64,000 nucleotides of DNA from Paracoccus saliphilus (GCF_028553805.1 NZ_CP067140.1:3472001-3536000), one strand, 5' to 3'. Positions 48,374 to 58,152 are shown, counted from the stretch's first letter. The notes: generated by a model not told the origin, from the sequence alone. Translations and numbers: made by a program.

Positions 48374-48838
48374 TCAATGCAGCAGGCGTTTCTTGACCAT
48401 TGCGCCGACCGCTCCGAAGTCCATCTGCCCGGCATGGCGCGCACGCAATTCAGCCATCACGCGGCCCATGTCGCGGATGCTGGATGCGCCCAGGTCCGAT
48501 ACCACGGCATCCACGGCCTGCGCGATTTCCGCATCGTCCAATTGACGCGGCAGGAATTCCTGCACGACCTTGATCTCGTCTTCCTCTTTCTGCGCAAGCT
48601 CCAGACGCCCCCCCTCTTCATAGGCCTTGGCCGATTCCTGGCTTTGCTTGACCATCTTCGACAGGATCGCGATCAGATCGGCATCGCTCAACCCGGCCTC
48701 GTCGCCGCCTTCTCCGCGTGCGGCAATCTCCCTGTCCTTGATGGCGGCGGAAATCAGGCGCAGCGTCGACAGCCGTGCATTGTCCTTGGACTTCATCGCT
48801 TCTTTGGTGGCAGCTTGCAATTTGGCTCGCAGGTCCAT
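48374..48838 (-). CDS. GatB/YqeY domain-containing protein
   Basis: 154 aa from the ATG at 48838 (MDLRAKLQAA), preceded by GGGAGACG. The YqeY family is shown by LRLISAAIKDREIAARGEGG, YEEGGRLELAQKEEDEIKVV and EFLPRQLDDAEI, plus a C-terminal helical part with MGRVMAELRARHAGQMDFG. The fold is related to the tail of GatB and may touch tRNA, but the function is unproved. It is divergent from carA, a frequent neighbour of yqeY in alphaproteobacteria. Confidence 0.9.
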   Translation of the reverse strand: MDLRAKLQAATKEAMKSKDNARLSTLRLISAAIKDREIAARGEGGDEAGLSDADLIAILSKMVKQSQESAKAYEEGGRLELAQKEEDEIKVVQEFLPRQLDDAEIAQAVDAVVSDLGASSIRDMGRVMAELRARHAGQMDFGAVGAMVKKRLLH

Positions 48839-49018
48839 GATCGTCTCCCGGGATAAACCCATAGGCCTTGGCCCCTGGCCGGGGCAGGCGGAAAGATGGC
48901 GATCTAGGCAAAGAGTGCGCAAAATTCAAGCTGTCATCGCCGTCAAAAGGGACGCCAGCGCTTGACCTCGGGCGCTGCCCCCCCTATTCACCGGCTGATT
49001 CATGACAGAGGTGCCGAC

Positions 49019-50167
49019 ATGGCCACAAAACCCACCGCCTGCCTTGTGCTTGCCGACGGGACCGTTTTCTACGGTCGAGGCTTCGGGGCCACCGGCGAGG
49101 TCGTGGCAGAACTCGTCTTCAACACGGCGATGACCGGCTATCAGGAGATCATGACCGATCCGTCCTATGCTAGTCAGATAGTCACCTTCACCTTTCCCCA
49201 TATCGGCAATACCGGGATCACGCCCGAGGATGACGAGGCGCAGGATCCGGTCGCAAGCGGTATCGTCGTGCACTGGGATCCGACGACACCCTCGAACTGG
49301 CGTTCGGCCGGTGAGTTGTGGAACTGGATGGAGCGGCGCGGCCGGATCGGCATTGGCGGCGTGGACACGAGGCGTCTGACCCGCGCGATCCGGCAGCAGG
49401 GTGCGCCGCATGTGGTGCTTGCCCACGATCCCGAAGGCGATTTCGATCTCGAGGCGATGATCGCCAAGGCCCGCGCCTGGAAGGGACTGGTGGGGCTCGA
49501 TCTGGCCAAGGATGTCACTTGCGCGCAAAGCTATCACTGGAATGAAGGCAGCTGGGAATGGGGCGAGGGCTTCGGCACCAGCCCCGAGGACAAGCCCTTC
49601 AAGGTCGTGGCACTGGATTACGGCGCCAAGCGGAACATCCTGCGCTCTCTGGTCACGCATGGAGCGGATGTCACGGTCTTGCCCGCGACCGCCACCGCCG
49701 AAGAGGTGCTGGCGCATGAGCCCGAGGGGGTCTTCCTGTCGAACGGCCCGGGGGATCCTGCCGCCACCGGCAGCTATGCCGTGCCCATGATACAAGAGTT
49801 GCTGAACCGCGACATGCCGATCTTCGGCATTTGCCTGGGCCACCAGATGCTGGCACTGGCGCTGGGCGCGCAGACGGTCAAGATGGGCCATGGCCATCAC
49901 GGTGCCAACCATCCGGTCCGCGACAACGAGACCGGCAAGGTCGAGATTACCTCGATGAATCACGGCTTCGCCGTCGATTCGCAGACTCTGCCCAAGAACG
50001 TTATCGAAACCCATGTCAGCCTGTTCGACGGCAGCAATTGCGGGGTCCGCGTCGCCAACAAGCCGGTCTTCTCGGTCCAGTATCATCCGGAAGCCGCTCC
50101 GGGGCCGCAGGACAGCATGTACCTGTTCCGCCGCTTCATCGATTCGATGCGTAGCCGCAGAACCTGA
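49019..50167 (+). CDS. carA: Carbamoyl-phosphate synthase small subunit CarA
   Basis: 382 aa from the ATG at 49019 (MATKPTACLV), with AGAGG upstream. It supplies ammonia from glutamine to the large subunit for pyrimidine and arginine synthesis. The N-terminal CPSase domain has FNTAMTGYQEIMTDPSYASQ, and the C-terminal class I glutaminase domain has the nucleophile in FGICLGHQMLALALG and the histidine in VQYHPEAAPGPQD. carB is not adjacent. A perfect 10-bp hairpin spans the stop codon. Confidence 0.96.
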   Translation: MATKPTACLVLADGTVFYGRGFGATGEVVAELVFNTAMTGYQEIMTDPSYASQIVTFTFPHIGNTGITPEDDEAQDPVASGIVVHWDPTTPSNWRSAGELWNWMERRGRIGIGGVDTRRLTRAIRQQGAPHVVLAHDPEGDFDLEAMIAKARAWKGLVGLDLAKDVTCAQSYHWNEGSWEWGEGFGTSPEDKPFKVVALDYGAKRNILRSLVTHGADVTVLPATATAEEVLAHEPEGVFLSNGPGDPAATGSYAVPMIQELLNRDMPIFGICLGHQMLALALGAQTVKMGHGHHGANHPVRDNETGKVEITSMNHGFAVDSQTLPKNVIETHVSLFDGSNCGVRVANKPVFSVQYHPEAAPGPQDSMYLFRRFIDSMRSRRT

Positions 50168-50178
50168 TCTGCGGCTAC
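50151..50178 (+). terminator. Hairpin spanning the carA stop codon
   Basis: GTAGCCGCAG (50151-50160), 8-base loop, CTGCGGCTAC (50169-50178). The TGA stop lies in the loop. No T-run follows, so termination is uncertain. It may protect the 3' end of the mRNA. Confidence 0.4.
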
Positions 50179-50185
50179 GAGCGGC

Positions 50186-50200
50186 TTAACCCGATCTTAG
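50186..50200 (+). promoter_or_regulatory. CtrA-like site upstream of the glycosyltransferase gene
   Basis: TTAACCCGATCTTAG, that is TTAA-N7-TTAG, one base from the TTAA-N7-TTAA consensus, 48 bp before the probable ATG. A nearly identical site precedes the receiver-domain gene near the end of the window. Confidence 0.4.
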
Positions 50201-50247
50201 CTGAAGCCGTGCGACGACGGGATGTTCCCGAAAGGACATCTCGTCTC

Positions 50248-52338
50248 ATGGCCAGTCTTCATCATACGCCCCCGTTAGCCGACTCATCCGTCCCGAAGGA
50301 TATATCCTCGGCAGAACCGCAAAGTTTTCCGACCCCAGCGATTTCTCTCGGGCAATGCCTCATCAATGACGGCGCGGTTGATCCGGCCCACCTGATGAAA
50401 GCCGCGGTGATGCGCCATCGACAGCATGCGTCGCTTGAGCGCATCCTGCTGATCAATGGCTGGGTCACAGCCGAAGCGCTGGCCCGGGCGCAATCCCGGC
50501 AGTGGCGCGTGGATGTGGTCGATCCGGATGACACACCCCCTGATCCACGCCTGATCGACATCGCCGGGGCCGGGTATTGCCTTGCCCATAACATTCTGCC
50601 GTTGCGTCGCATGGGCAACATGACGTGGATCGCCACCTGCGAGCCCGAGCGTTTCGAGAAGGTGATCGCCGAATTGCCCCCGGAACTCGGCAAGATACGC
50701 ATGCTGTTATGCCGTGAAGACCAGATACAGACCGCCATACTCTCGCTTCGCCGAACCGAATTGATCCGCAGGGCCGAAGCCCGTGTTCCCGCCGGGGAAA
50801 GCTGCCGGACACGAAATCACCGGATGTTTGGATGGGTCTTTACTGCGGTCATGGCGGCATTGGCACTGGGTATCTGGCAAACCCCCTGGTCCACGCTGTT
50901 GGCATTGACGGCCATCTGCACATTCGGGCTGATCGCACAGACCGGGCTTAAGCTGATATGCTTCGTAAACGCATTGCAAGCCGCCCGGCATGAGCGACGA
51001 CAGCTTGAATTACCTGCCAAGCATGAAGCCCGGCATCGGGATCAGGCCCTGCCCTTGCCGATCATATCGGTTCTGGTGCCGCTGTTTCAGGAAAGCGACG
51101 TGGCCAGATCCCTGGTCGAGCGTTTATCGCGCATCCGATATCCGCGAGAGCTCATGGATATCCTGATGGTCGTCGAAAGCAACGACAAGGTCACCAGGGA
51201 TGCCTTGGCCGCGGCCCATCTGCCCCGCTGGATCCGGGTGATCGAGGTGCCGGACGGGCCCATCCGAACCAAACCCCGCGCGCTCAACTATGCGCTGAAT
51301 TTTTGCAAAGGAAGCATTATCGGCATCTGGGACGCCGAAGATCGTCCCGATTCCGATCAACTGCACCATATCGCGCGGCATTTCCATATCGCGCCTCAAG
51401 AGGTCGGCTGCCTTCAGGGGGCACTGGACTACTACAACCCTCGCAGCAATTGGCTGGCTCGCTGCTTCACCATTGAATACGCCGCGTGGTTCCGTGTTCT
51501 TCTGCCTGCGATCGGACGCCTGGGCCTCGTGCTGCCCTTGGGCGGCACGACCTGTTTCTTCCGCCGCGAGGCACTCGAAGATGTCGATGCCTGGGACGCC
51601 TGGAATGTCACCGAGGACGCGGATCTGGGGGTGCGCCTTGCCCGGCGCGGCTGGCGGACGGAAATTATCGATACCACCACCGATGAAGAGGCCAATTGCC
51701 GCCCCCTGCCCTGGATCAGGCAGCGGTCCCGCTGGTTCAAGGGCTTTGCCATGACATGGGCGGTCCATATGCGATTTCCGAGACAATTGTGGCATGATCT
51801 CGGAACGTGGCGTTTCGTCGGGTTTCAGGTCCAGTTCCTGCTCATGTTGACCCAATATCTGCTTGCCCCGGCAGTCTGGGGCTTCTGGCTCTTGTGTATC
51901 GGATTATCCTATCCGCTTCGGGAACCGCTGGAGGCCATGTTCGGAGCCGCCGCGATACCTTTGTTTCTCGGGCTGCTGCTCGGTTCGGAAATGCTCAACA
52001 TCGCTGTCGGGATGTTCGCGGTTCGCAAGCGGAAACATCGCCACCTGCGGCCATGGGTGCTGACGATGCAGGTATATTTCCCGTTGGCGTGGATCGCGAG
52101 CTGGAAGGCGATCCACGAAATGCTCAGGCGGCCGTTCTATTGGGACAAGACCGCGCATGGCATCTTTGCCGCCACCAATTCGGAGATCGCAGCGGAGGAA
52201 TCGTCAGAGACGGTCACGCTTCCGGTTCTGGGGCATATCGGCAAGGAAACATCGGTGGAAGCGGCTGCCTCGGCCAAGATCGAGGATCGAACCGGTGCGG
52301 CAGTCAACCGCCCACCCCCCATGTCACGCGCCGGGTAG
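50248..52338 (+). CDS. Membrane glycosyltransferase (GT2) with an N-terminal MshEN/GspE-N-like domain
   Basis: 696 aa from the ATG at 50248, with AAGGA about 12 bases upstream. A GTG at 50209 is possible. Residues about 33-165 resemble the N-terminal domain of type II secretion ATPases (LGQCLINDGAVDPAHLMKA, then a paired half). Two helices follow at about 195-235, then a processive GT2 domain with DAED at 362-365, TED in NVTEDADLGVRL, and QRSRW at 492-496, then three or four helices. It probably extrudes or builds an extracellular polysaccharide. MshEN domains in other proteins bind cyclic di-GMP, which would fit control of a biofilm polymer. Confidence 0.82.
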   Translation: MASLHHTPPLADSSVPKDISSAEPQSFPTPAISLGQCLINDGAVDPAHLMKAAVMRHRQHASLERILLINGWVTAEALARAQSRQWRVDVVDPDDTPPDPRLIDIAGAGYCLAHNILPLRRMGNMTWIATCEPERFEKVIAELPPELGKIRMLLCREDQIQTAILSLRRTELIRRAEARVPAGESCRTRNHRMFGWVFTAVMAALALGIWQTPWSTLLALTAICTFGLIAQTGLKLICFVNALQAARHERRQLELPAKHEARHRDQALPLPIISVLVPLFQESDVARSLVERLSRIRYPRELMDILMVVESNDKVTRDALAAAHLPRWIRVIEVPDGPIRTKPRALNYALNFCKGSIIGIWDAEDRPDSDQLHHIARHFHIAPQEVGCLQGALDYYNPRSNWLARCFTIEYAAWFRVLLPAIGRLGLVLPLGGTTCFFRREALEDVDAWDAWNVTEDADLGVRLARRGWRTEIIDTTTDEEANCRPLPWIRQRSRWFKGFAMTWAVHMRFPRQLWHDLGTWRFVGFQVQFLLMLTQYLLAPAVWGFWLLCIGLSYPLREPLEAMFGAAAIPLFLGLLLGSEMLNIAVGMFAVRKRKHRHLRPWVLTMQVYFPLAWIASWKAIHEMLRRPFYWDKTAHGIFAATNSEIAAEESSETVTLPVLGHIGKETSVEAAASAKIEDRTGAAVNRPPPMSRAG

Positions 52339-52346
52339 CCTGCATA

Positions 52347-55148
52347 TCAACTGTCTGATCCCGCGTCATTCGGCAGTTCATCCGTGATCGTGCTGGCGGC
52401 CCGGGATGTGACATCCTTCAATCGCGCGGTGAGTTCTTCCGGATCGGCGCAATCACATTCCCGCAACAGGAATTCCTGCCCGCCCTGGCCGATCTCGTCG
52501 AAATTCATCGTTTTCTCGGTCAGCAAACGCACGGAGGCATGCAGGCGCCACAAGAAACGATGGACCGATGACAGCTGATCGGCAGACTCGCTTGCCATTA
52601 CCCCCGAGCGACGGCCTGCCCGCAACTGGGCGACGGTGCCGCGCGCCGGATCTCCTGCCCGCAACGCGCAGGATTGCGCGATCAGGTCGATATCCTGCAA
52701 CCGCCCGGGGCCGATTTTCGTCTCCCATGCCCCGCCCGAGGATTTGGCAGCGAAAATCCTTTCCCTCATCGTCGCAAGATCGGGCATGACGCGTGGCTCC
52801 TGTCCACGTTCCCGCAGAACCGAGAGACGCAGCGCCTCGACCTGCTCGGCCAACCCCGAAGCTTGCTCACCGGCCATTCCGACGATCCGGGCACGGGTCA
52901 GTGCCAGATGCTCCCATGTCCAGGCCTCGGTCATCTGGTAATTCTCGAAACTCTGTACCGATGTCGCCACCGGGCCCTGTCGCCCCGAGGGGCGCAACCG
53001 CATATCTACCTCGTAAAGGCGCCCCTCGGCGGTGGGGGCCGAGATCGCGGTGATCATCGCCTGTGTCAGTCGCGAATAATAGGGTCGGGGCGCCAACGGG
53101 CGCGGACCGTCGGAACCGTCGACGCCGTCAGCGTCGTAGATCACGATCAGATCGAGATCCGAACTCGCATGCAATTGCCGCGCACCCAATGAGCCCATGC
53201 CCAGAACCACCGCGCCCCGTCCCGGCGGTGGGCCATGACGGCTGGCGAAATCCGCAGCCGTCACCGGCATCATGGCCGCGATGCAGGCATCCGCCAGATC
53301 GGCATATTGCCCCCCGGCCTCATCCGCATCGATCAGTCCGCGCAGGTGATGCACGCCGATACGGAAATGCCATTCATGCGCCCATCGCCGGGCCGCATCC
53401 AGCGCTCGCTCGTAGCCACCGTCCGGAGAGGCCAGCGCCACCTGTAGCGCCTGTGTCAGCTCTTCGCGCAAGGCCTGCGCCCCCGGCCATGGCGCAAAGA
53501 AGCTTCCCCCGAGAACCGCGTCCAGAACCGCAGAATGACGTGCCAGATAGTTGGCCAATCCCGGTGCCGTACCACAGATATCGACGATCAGCTCGATCAG
53601 TTGCGGATTGGCATCGAATAACGAGAATAACTGCACCCCGGCAGGCAGCCCGGCGAGAAAGCTGTCGAACCGCACCAGGGCCTCGTCCATATGGCCCGAG
53701 CGAGCCATGCGCGACAGTAATTCGGGCTCGACACGTTTGAAAATCTCGCGCGCACGGTTCGAGCGTATCGCGGGATAGCTCGGCCATCGCGCGATGATCG
53801 CCTGCGCCTCTTCGGACAGCTCGGGCCGCTCGCGGCTGTCACCCGGCGCAAAGAAGGATTCGGTCAGCTCATGCACCCGCTCTAGCCGTGATTTCAGCCG
53901 GGCGATCCACCCCTCCACGTCGCTCTCGCCCATCATTGCCGCGACGATCGCCAGCCCGTCGCGATCCTTGGGCAGGCTGTGGGTCTGTGCGTCATTCACC
54001 ATCTGGATACGATGCTCGATATCGCGATGTTCACGGTAATGCTCGGTCAGTTCCTGCGCAGCATCTTCCGGAATCCAGCCTTTCGCCGCCAAGGCCGCCA
54101 ACCCGCCCACCGTATCGCGCGATCGCAGATCGGGATCGCGACCACCCGCAATCAACTGACGGGTCTGGGTGAAGAACTCGATCTCGCGGATCCCGCCCTG
54201 CCCCAGTTTCATGTTGTGGCCGGGAACGTCCAGCCGTCCGCCCAGTCCCTTGTGATCGCGGATGCGCAGCCGCATGTCATGGGCGTCCTGAATGGCAGCG
54301 AAGTCCAGATGCTTGCGCCAGACGAAAGGTCGCAGCTCTTGCAGGAAGCGCTCGCCTGCCGCGATATCGCCCGCTGCGGACCGGGCCTTGATGAAGGCGG
54401 CACGCTCCCATGTGCGTCCCTCCGCCTCGTAATATGCCAGCGCGGCAGAGGCCGAAATGCAGACCGGCGTCACCGACGCATCCGGACGCAGCCGCAGATC
54501 GGTGCGAAAGACATAGCCGTGCTCGTTCACATCCGACAATGTAGCCGCCATCTTGCGGGTAGCGCGGATCAGTGCGGCGCGGGCCTCGTGCTGGTCGTCA
54601 TCGGCATAGGCCGCATCGTCATACAAGACGATCAGGTCGATATCCGAACTGTAATTCAGCTCTCGCGCGCCGCCCTTGCCCATGGCCAGGGCAAAAACGC
54701 CCCCCACATCCGCCTGTGTCTCGGGCAGCTTGCCGCGTCGGATTTCATGGGCGACATGCACCCGCAGCGCCAGATCAACGGCGCAATCAGCCAAATCGGA
54801 CAATGCGCCGGTGACCTGCTCCAGCGTCCAAACCCCGCCCAGATCGGCCAGCGCGGCAAATAGCGCGACCCTGCGCTTCGCGCGGCGTAGCGCGGCCGCC
54901 AATTCGCCGGCATCGAGCGCCTCAAACCCGTCGGTTTCCCGCACCACCACGTCTTCATGCTGCAAGGCCTCGGGCAGCCATTCGGCCTCGCGTTCCAGCA
55001 GGCCGGCAAGATAGGGGCTGGTGCCCGCCACGCCTTCGATCAGTTCCTGCACGGAACGCGGCAGATCAGGGAACAATCCACGCACCGACTTTGCGCGGTT
55101 CCGATCCAGAGGCAATGGCTTGCGAGTGATACGGGCTGCGAAATCCAT
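52347..55148 (-). CDS. glnE: Bifunctional glutamine synthetase adenylyltransferase/adenylyl-removing enzyme GlnE
   Basis: 933 aa from the ATG at 55148 (MDFAARITRKP). A TTG at 55190 would add 14 residues. It adds and removes AMP on glutamine synthetase according to nitrogen status. Both nucleotidyltransferase domains are intact: GKGGARELNYSSDIDLIVLY at about 157-176 (removal half) and GSLGARQLHASSDLDLIVIY at about 645-664 (addition half), with the helical linker between. It is convergent with the glycosyltransferase gene, 8 bp away. GlnB and GlnA are not in the window. Confidence 0.96.
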   Translation of the reverse strand: MDFAARITRKPLPLDRNRAKSVRGLFPDLPRSVQELIEGVAGTSPYLAGLLEREAEWLPEALQHEDVVVRETDGFEALDAGELAAALRRAKRRVALFAALADLGGVWTLEQVTGALSDLADCAVDLALRVHVAHEIRRGKLPETQADVGGVFALAMGKGGARELNYSSDIDLIVLYDDAAYADDDQHEARAALIRATRKMAATLSDVNEHGYVFRTDLRLRPDASVTPVCISASAALAYYEAEGRTWERAAFIKARSAAGDIAAGERFLQELRPFVWRKHLDFAAIQDAHDMRLRIRDHKGLGGRLDVPGHNMKLGQGGIREIEFFTQTRQLIAGGRDPDLRSRDTVGGLAALAAKGWIPEDAAQELTEHYREHRDIEHRIQMVNDAQTHSLPKDRDGLAIVAAMMGESDVEGWIARLKSRLERVHELTESFFAPGDSRERPELSEEAQAIIARWPSYPAIRSNRAREIFKRVEPELLSRMARSGHMDEALVRFDSFLAGLPAGVQLFSLFDANPQLIELIVDICGTAPGLANYLARHSAVLDAVLGGSFFAPWPGAQALREELTQALQVALASPDGGYERALDAARRWAHEWHFRIGVHHLRGLIDADEAGGQYADLADACIAAMMPVTAADFASRHGPPPGRGAVVLGMGSLGARQLHASSDLDLIVIYDADGVDGSDGPRPLAPRPYYSRLTQAMITAISAPTAEGRLYEVDMRLRPSGRQGPVATSVQSFENYQMTEAWTWEHLALTRARIVGMAGEQASGLAEQVEALRLSVLRERGQEPRVMPDLATMRERIFAAKSSGGAWETKIGPGRLQDIDLIAQSCALRAGDPARGTVAQLRAGRRSGVMASESADQLSSVHRFLWRLHASVRLLTEKTMNFDEIGQGGQEFLLRECDCADPEELTARLKDVTSRAASTITDELPNDAGSDS

Positions 55149-55337
55149 GTCGGTCACACTATCCAAAGCCCTCGCCTCGTCAACGCGCAAACATCGCGTC
55201 GATCATGCCTTTCGGCGCTTGGCCTGTCCGGGAAAGGTTGTTAGGCTTTGTCCTGTAACAGTATCCTGACGTTTTTTTTCGGTCCACACGCGCATGATTG
55301 GCACCTACACCCAAATTCACCATATCGGACAGGCTTG

Positions 55338-56177
55338 ATGCGCCACAGTTTGCCACATGCACCCCAGTTCTATGTGACTGCTCCGCAGCCCTGCCCCTAT
55401 CTGCATGGCCGGGCAGAACGGAAGCTGTTCACCGCTCTTCAGGGCGAAAACGCGGCTGAACTGAACAATGCGTTGTCGCGGCAGGGTTTCCGGCGTTCGC
55501 AGAATGTCCTTTACCGGCCGAGCTGTGAAAGCTGCATGGCCTGCATGTCGGCGCGGATACGGGTCGCTGATTTCAAACCTTCCCGAACGCAACGGCGGCT
55601 GTTGCGGCGCAACGCCGGTTTGAGCCGCGTGAACATGACCCCTTGGGCGACCGAAGAGCAATATGAGCTGTTCCGCAGCTATCTGGATTGCCGCCACGCC
55701 GATGGCGGCATGGCGGATATGGATGTGTTCGAATTCGCAGCAATGATCGAGGAAACACCGGTTCAGACCCGTATCATCGAATATCGCTGCGATGGGGCCG
55801 AACCCGAGAAGCTCGCAAAAGGCGACGATCATCTGGCGGCGGTTTGCCTGACCGATGTGCTGGATGACGGGCTGAGCCTTGTCTACAGCTTCTACGATCC
55901 CGCGCTGCAATCGGCGAGCCTTGGCACCTATATCATTCTCGATCATGTCGAGATCGCGCGCGCGAGCGGGCTCCCCTATGTCTATCTGGGTTACTGGGTG
56001 CCAGGCAGCCGCAAGATGGATTACAAGGCCCGCTTTTCGGCGCTCGAGATCTACAAGGGCGGTGTCTGGCAAACGCTCGGACGGGCAGAGGATCACTCCA
56101 ACGAGGCGCATCCCCTGTCCATCGATCCCATCGTCGAGCAGGTTGCGCGTATCTCCTTACCGCAGTTCAATCGCTGA
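55338..56177 (+). CDS. bpt: Aspartate/glutamate leucyltransferase (bacterial N-end rule, Bpt)
   Basis: 279 aa from the ATG at 55338 ([14 protein letters not shown]), preceded by GGACAGG. It adds leucine from leucyl-tRNA to N-terminal Asp or Glu of proteins, marking them for ClpS/ClpAP. The ATE family is shown by [19 protein letters not shown], then [20 protein letters not shown] with a conserved cysteine cluster, and the C-terminal [20 protein letters not shown]. Length is normal. The longer frame from 55248 is rejected because the upstream residues are not conserved-looking. Confidence 0.92.
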   Translation: MRHSLPHAPQFYVTAPQPCPYLHGRAERKLFTALQGENAAELNNALSRQGFRRSQNVLYRPSCESCMACMSARIRVADFKPSRTQRRLLRRNAGLSRVNMTPWATEEQYELFRSYLDCRHADGGMADMDVFEFAAMIEETPVQTRIIEYRCDGAEPEKLAKGDDHLAAVCLTDVLDDGLSLVYSFYDPALQSASLGTYIILDHVEIARASGLPYVYLGYWVPGSRKMDYKARFSALEIYKGGVWQTLGRAEDHSNEAHPLSIDPIVEQVARISLPQFNR

Positions 56178-56248
56178 ACAGCTACGCGACTCGCGAAAGA
56201 AAATTTCAATTTTGGGCCAAATAGCGTCATTTTAACCGTCGAATCCCA

Positions 56249-56277
56249 TTGACCCTTCCCGGCCGCGACCATAATTT
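56249..56277 (+). promoter_or_regulatory. Promoter of ilvB
   Basis: TTGACC (56249-56254), 17-bp spacer, TAATTT (56272-56277), about 60 bases before the ilvB ATG. It is one of the best sigma-70-like promoters in the window. Confidence 0.6.
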
Positions 56278-56284
56278 GCGCCGA

Positions 56285-56314
56285 CGCGGCGGCGGGCCCT
56301 GCTCGTGCGCCGCG
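56285..56314 (+). promoter_or_regulatory. GC-rich hairpin at the start of the ilvB leader
   Basis: CGCGGCG (56285-56291) pairs with CGCCGCG (56308-56314), loop 16 bases, followed by GGGATTTTGT. It begins near the predicted transcription start. It could be a terminator-like attenuator, but I find no leader peptide rich in Ile, Leu or Val and no competing hairpin. Confidence 0.4.
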
Positions 56315-56340
56315 GGATTTTGTCAGATGGAGTAGAGAAG

Positions 56341-58095
56341 ATGTCCCGAATCATGACGGGTGCGAGAATGGTCATCGAAGCGCTGCGCGATCAGGGCGTC
56401 GATACCGTATTCGGCTATCCGGGCGGGGCGGTACTACCCATTTACGACGAGCTTTTCCAACAGAACGACATTACCCACGTCCTGGTCCGTCACGAACAGG
56501 GCGCGGTGCATATGGCCGAGGGTTATGCCCGCTCGACCGGCAAGCCGGGGGTGGTCCTGGTCACATCGGGGCCAGGCGCGACCAATGCCGTCACCGGACT
56601 GACCGATGCGCTGATGGATTCGATCCCGCTGGTCGTCCTGTCGGGGCAGGTGCCGACCTTCCTGATCGGCACCGATGGTTTCCAGGAGGCCGACACGGTC
56701 GGCATTACCCGTCCCTGCACCAAGCACAACTGGCTGGTGAAGGACACGGCCAAGCTGTCGGAAACCATCCACAAGGCATTTCATGTCGCCACCTCGGGTC
56801 GTCCGGGGCCGGTGTTGATCGACATCCCCAAGGATGTCCAGTTTGCCGAGGACGCGTATCAAGGGCCGAAGCAGATCGATCCACCGCGCTATCAACCCGT
56901 GCGCAAGGGCGATGTCACGGCAATCACCCGGCTTGTCGAGTTGATCGAACAGGCCGAACGACCAATTCTTTATACCGGTGGCGGGGTCATCAACTCTGGT
57001 CCCGGCGCGAGCCAGTTGCTGCGCGAGCTGGCCGATGCGACGGGCATTCCGGTCACCTCGACTCTGATGGGACTGGGCGCCTATCCGGCCTCGGGCAAGA
57101 ACTGGATCGGGATGCTGGGAATGCATGGTCTCTACGAGGCCAACCTGGCGATGCATGGCTGCGACCTGATGATCAATATCGGCGCACGATTCGACGACCG
57201 GATCACAGGCCGGATCGCCGAGTTCAGCCCCGGCTCGGTCAAGGCGCATATCGATATCGATCCTTCCAGCGTCAACAAGGTGATCCCTGTTGACATCCCC
57301 ATCATCGGCGATGTCGGTCATGTGCTCGAGGATCTGCTGAAGATCTGGAAATCGCGGGGCCGCAAAGTGAATAGCGCCGCGCTTGGCAAATGGTGGGAAC
57401 GGATCGAGGGCTGGAAAAGCAAGAACTGCCTGTTCTATCGCGGCAGCGACACGATCATCAAACCGCAATTCGCCCTGGAACGGCTGGAGGCGCTGACCAA
57501 GGGGCGCGACCGCTATGTCACCACCGAGGTCGGTCAACACCAGATGTGGGCCGCCCAATTCCTGCATTTTGACGAGCCGAACCGCTGGATGACCTCGGGC
57601 GGGCTCGGGACGATGGGCTATGGCCTGCCCGCCTCCATCGGCGTGCAGATGGCCCATCCGGATGCTCTGGTCGTCAATGTCGCCGGCGATGCGAGCTGGC
57701 TGATGAACATGCAGGAAATGGGGACCGCAGTGCAGTTCCGTCTGCCGGTCAAGCAGTTCATCCTGAACAACGAGCGGCTTGGCATGGTCCGGCAATGGCA
57801 ACAATTGCTACATGGCGAGCGATATAGCCAAAGCTGGTCGGACAGCCTGCCCGATTTCATCAAGCTGGCTGAGGCCTTTGGCTGCAAGGGCGCACAGGTT
57901 CGGGACCCGAAGGATCTGGATGACGCGATCCAACAGATGATCGATTATGACGGACCCTTCATCCTTGATGTATTGGTCGAGAAACATGAAAATTGTTTCC
58001 CGATGATCCCCTCGGGCAAGCCGCATAACGAGATGCTGTTGGGCGAAGCCGAGACTCAAGGGGCGATTCAAGGTGCCGGAGCGGCCTTGGTCTGA
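56341..58095 (+). CDS. ilvB: Acetolactate synthase large subunit (biosynthetic)
   Basis: 584 aa from the ATG at 56341 (MSRIMTGARMV). It condenses two pyruvates, or pyruvate and 2-oxobutyrate, using thiamine diphosphate, the first common step of branched-chain amino acid synthesis. Motifs: VFGYPGGAVLPIYDEL and VRHEQGAVHMAEGYARSTGK (activating Glu), and the ThDP site NVAGDASWLMNMQEMGTAVQ with LNNERLGMVRQWQ after it. The small subunit gene follows on the same strand, separated by 68 bp that contains repeat F. The paired small subunit shows that it is the anabolic enzyme. Confidence 0.95.
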   Translation: MSRIMTGARMVIEALRDQGVDTVFGYPGGAVLPIYDELFQQNDITHVLVRHEQGAVHMAEGYARSTGKPGVVLVTSGPGATNAVTGLTDALMDSIPLVVLSGQVPTFLIGTDGFQEADTVGITRPCTKHNWLVKDTAKLSETIHKAFHVATSGRPGPVLIDIPKDVQFAEDAYQGPKQIDPPRYQPVRKGDVTAITRLVELIEQAERPILYTGGGVINSGPGASQLLRELADATGIPVTSTLMGLGAYPASGKNWIGMLGMHGLYEANLAMHGCDLMINIGARFDDRITGRIAEFSPGSVKAHIDIDPSSVNKVIPVDIPIIGDVGHVLEDLLKIWKSRGRKVNSAALGKWWERIEGWKSKNCLFYRGSDTIIKPQFALERLEALTKGRDRYVTTEVGQHQMWAAQFLHFDEPNRWMTSGGLGTMGYGLPASIGVQMAHPDALVVNVAGDASWLMNMQEMGTAVQFRLPVKQFILNNERLGMVRQWQQLLHGERYSQSWSDSLPDFIKLAEAFGCKGAQVRDPKDLDDAIQQMIDYDGPFILDVLVEKHENCFPMIPSGKPHNEMLLGEAETQGAIQGAGAALV

Positions 58096-58099
58096 CCAG

Positions 58100-58152
58100 T
58101 TGCGGGCGGGGGCCAGCCCCCGCACCCCCGGGATATTTGCATGAAGAAGAAC
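58100..58152 (+). repeat. Intercistronic repeat, copy F
   Basis: TTGCGGGC, a hairpin GCGGGGGC-CA-GCCCCCGC, then CCCCCGGGATATTTGCATG followed by AAGAAGA. The outer stem pair is G-C where other copies have C-G, a compensatory change. It lies between ilvB and ilvH on their strand and ends 11 bp before the ilvH ATG. The TCCCGCGATGGC part of the family is missing. Confidence 0.85.
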
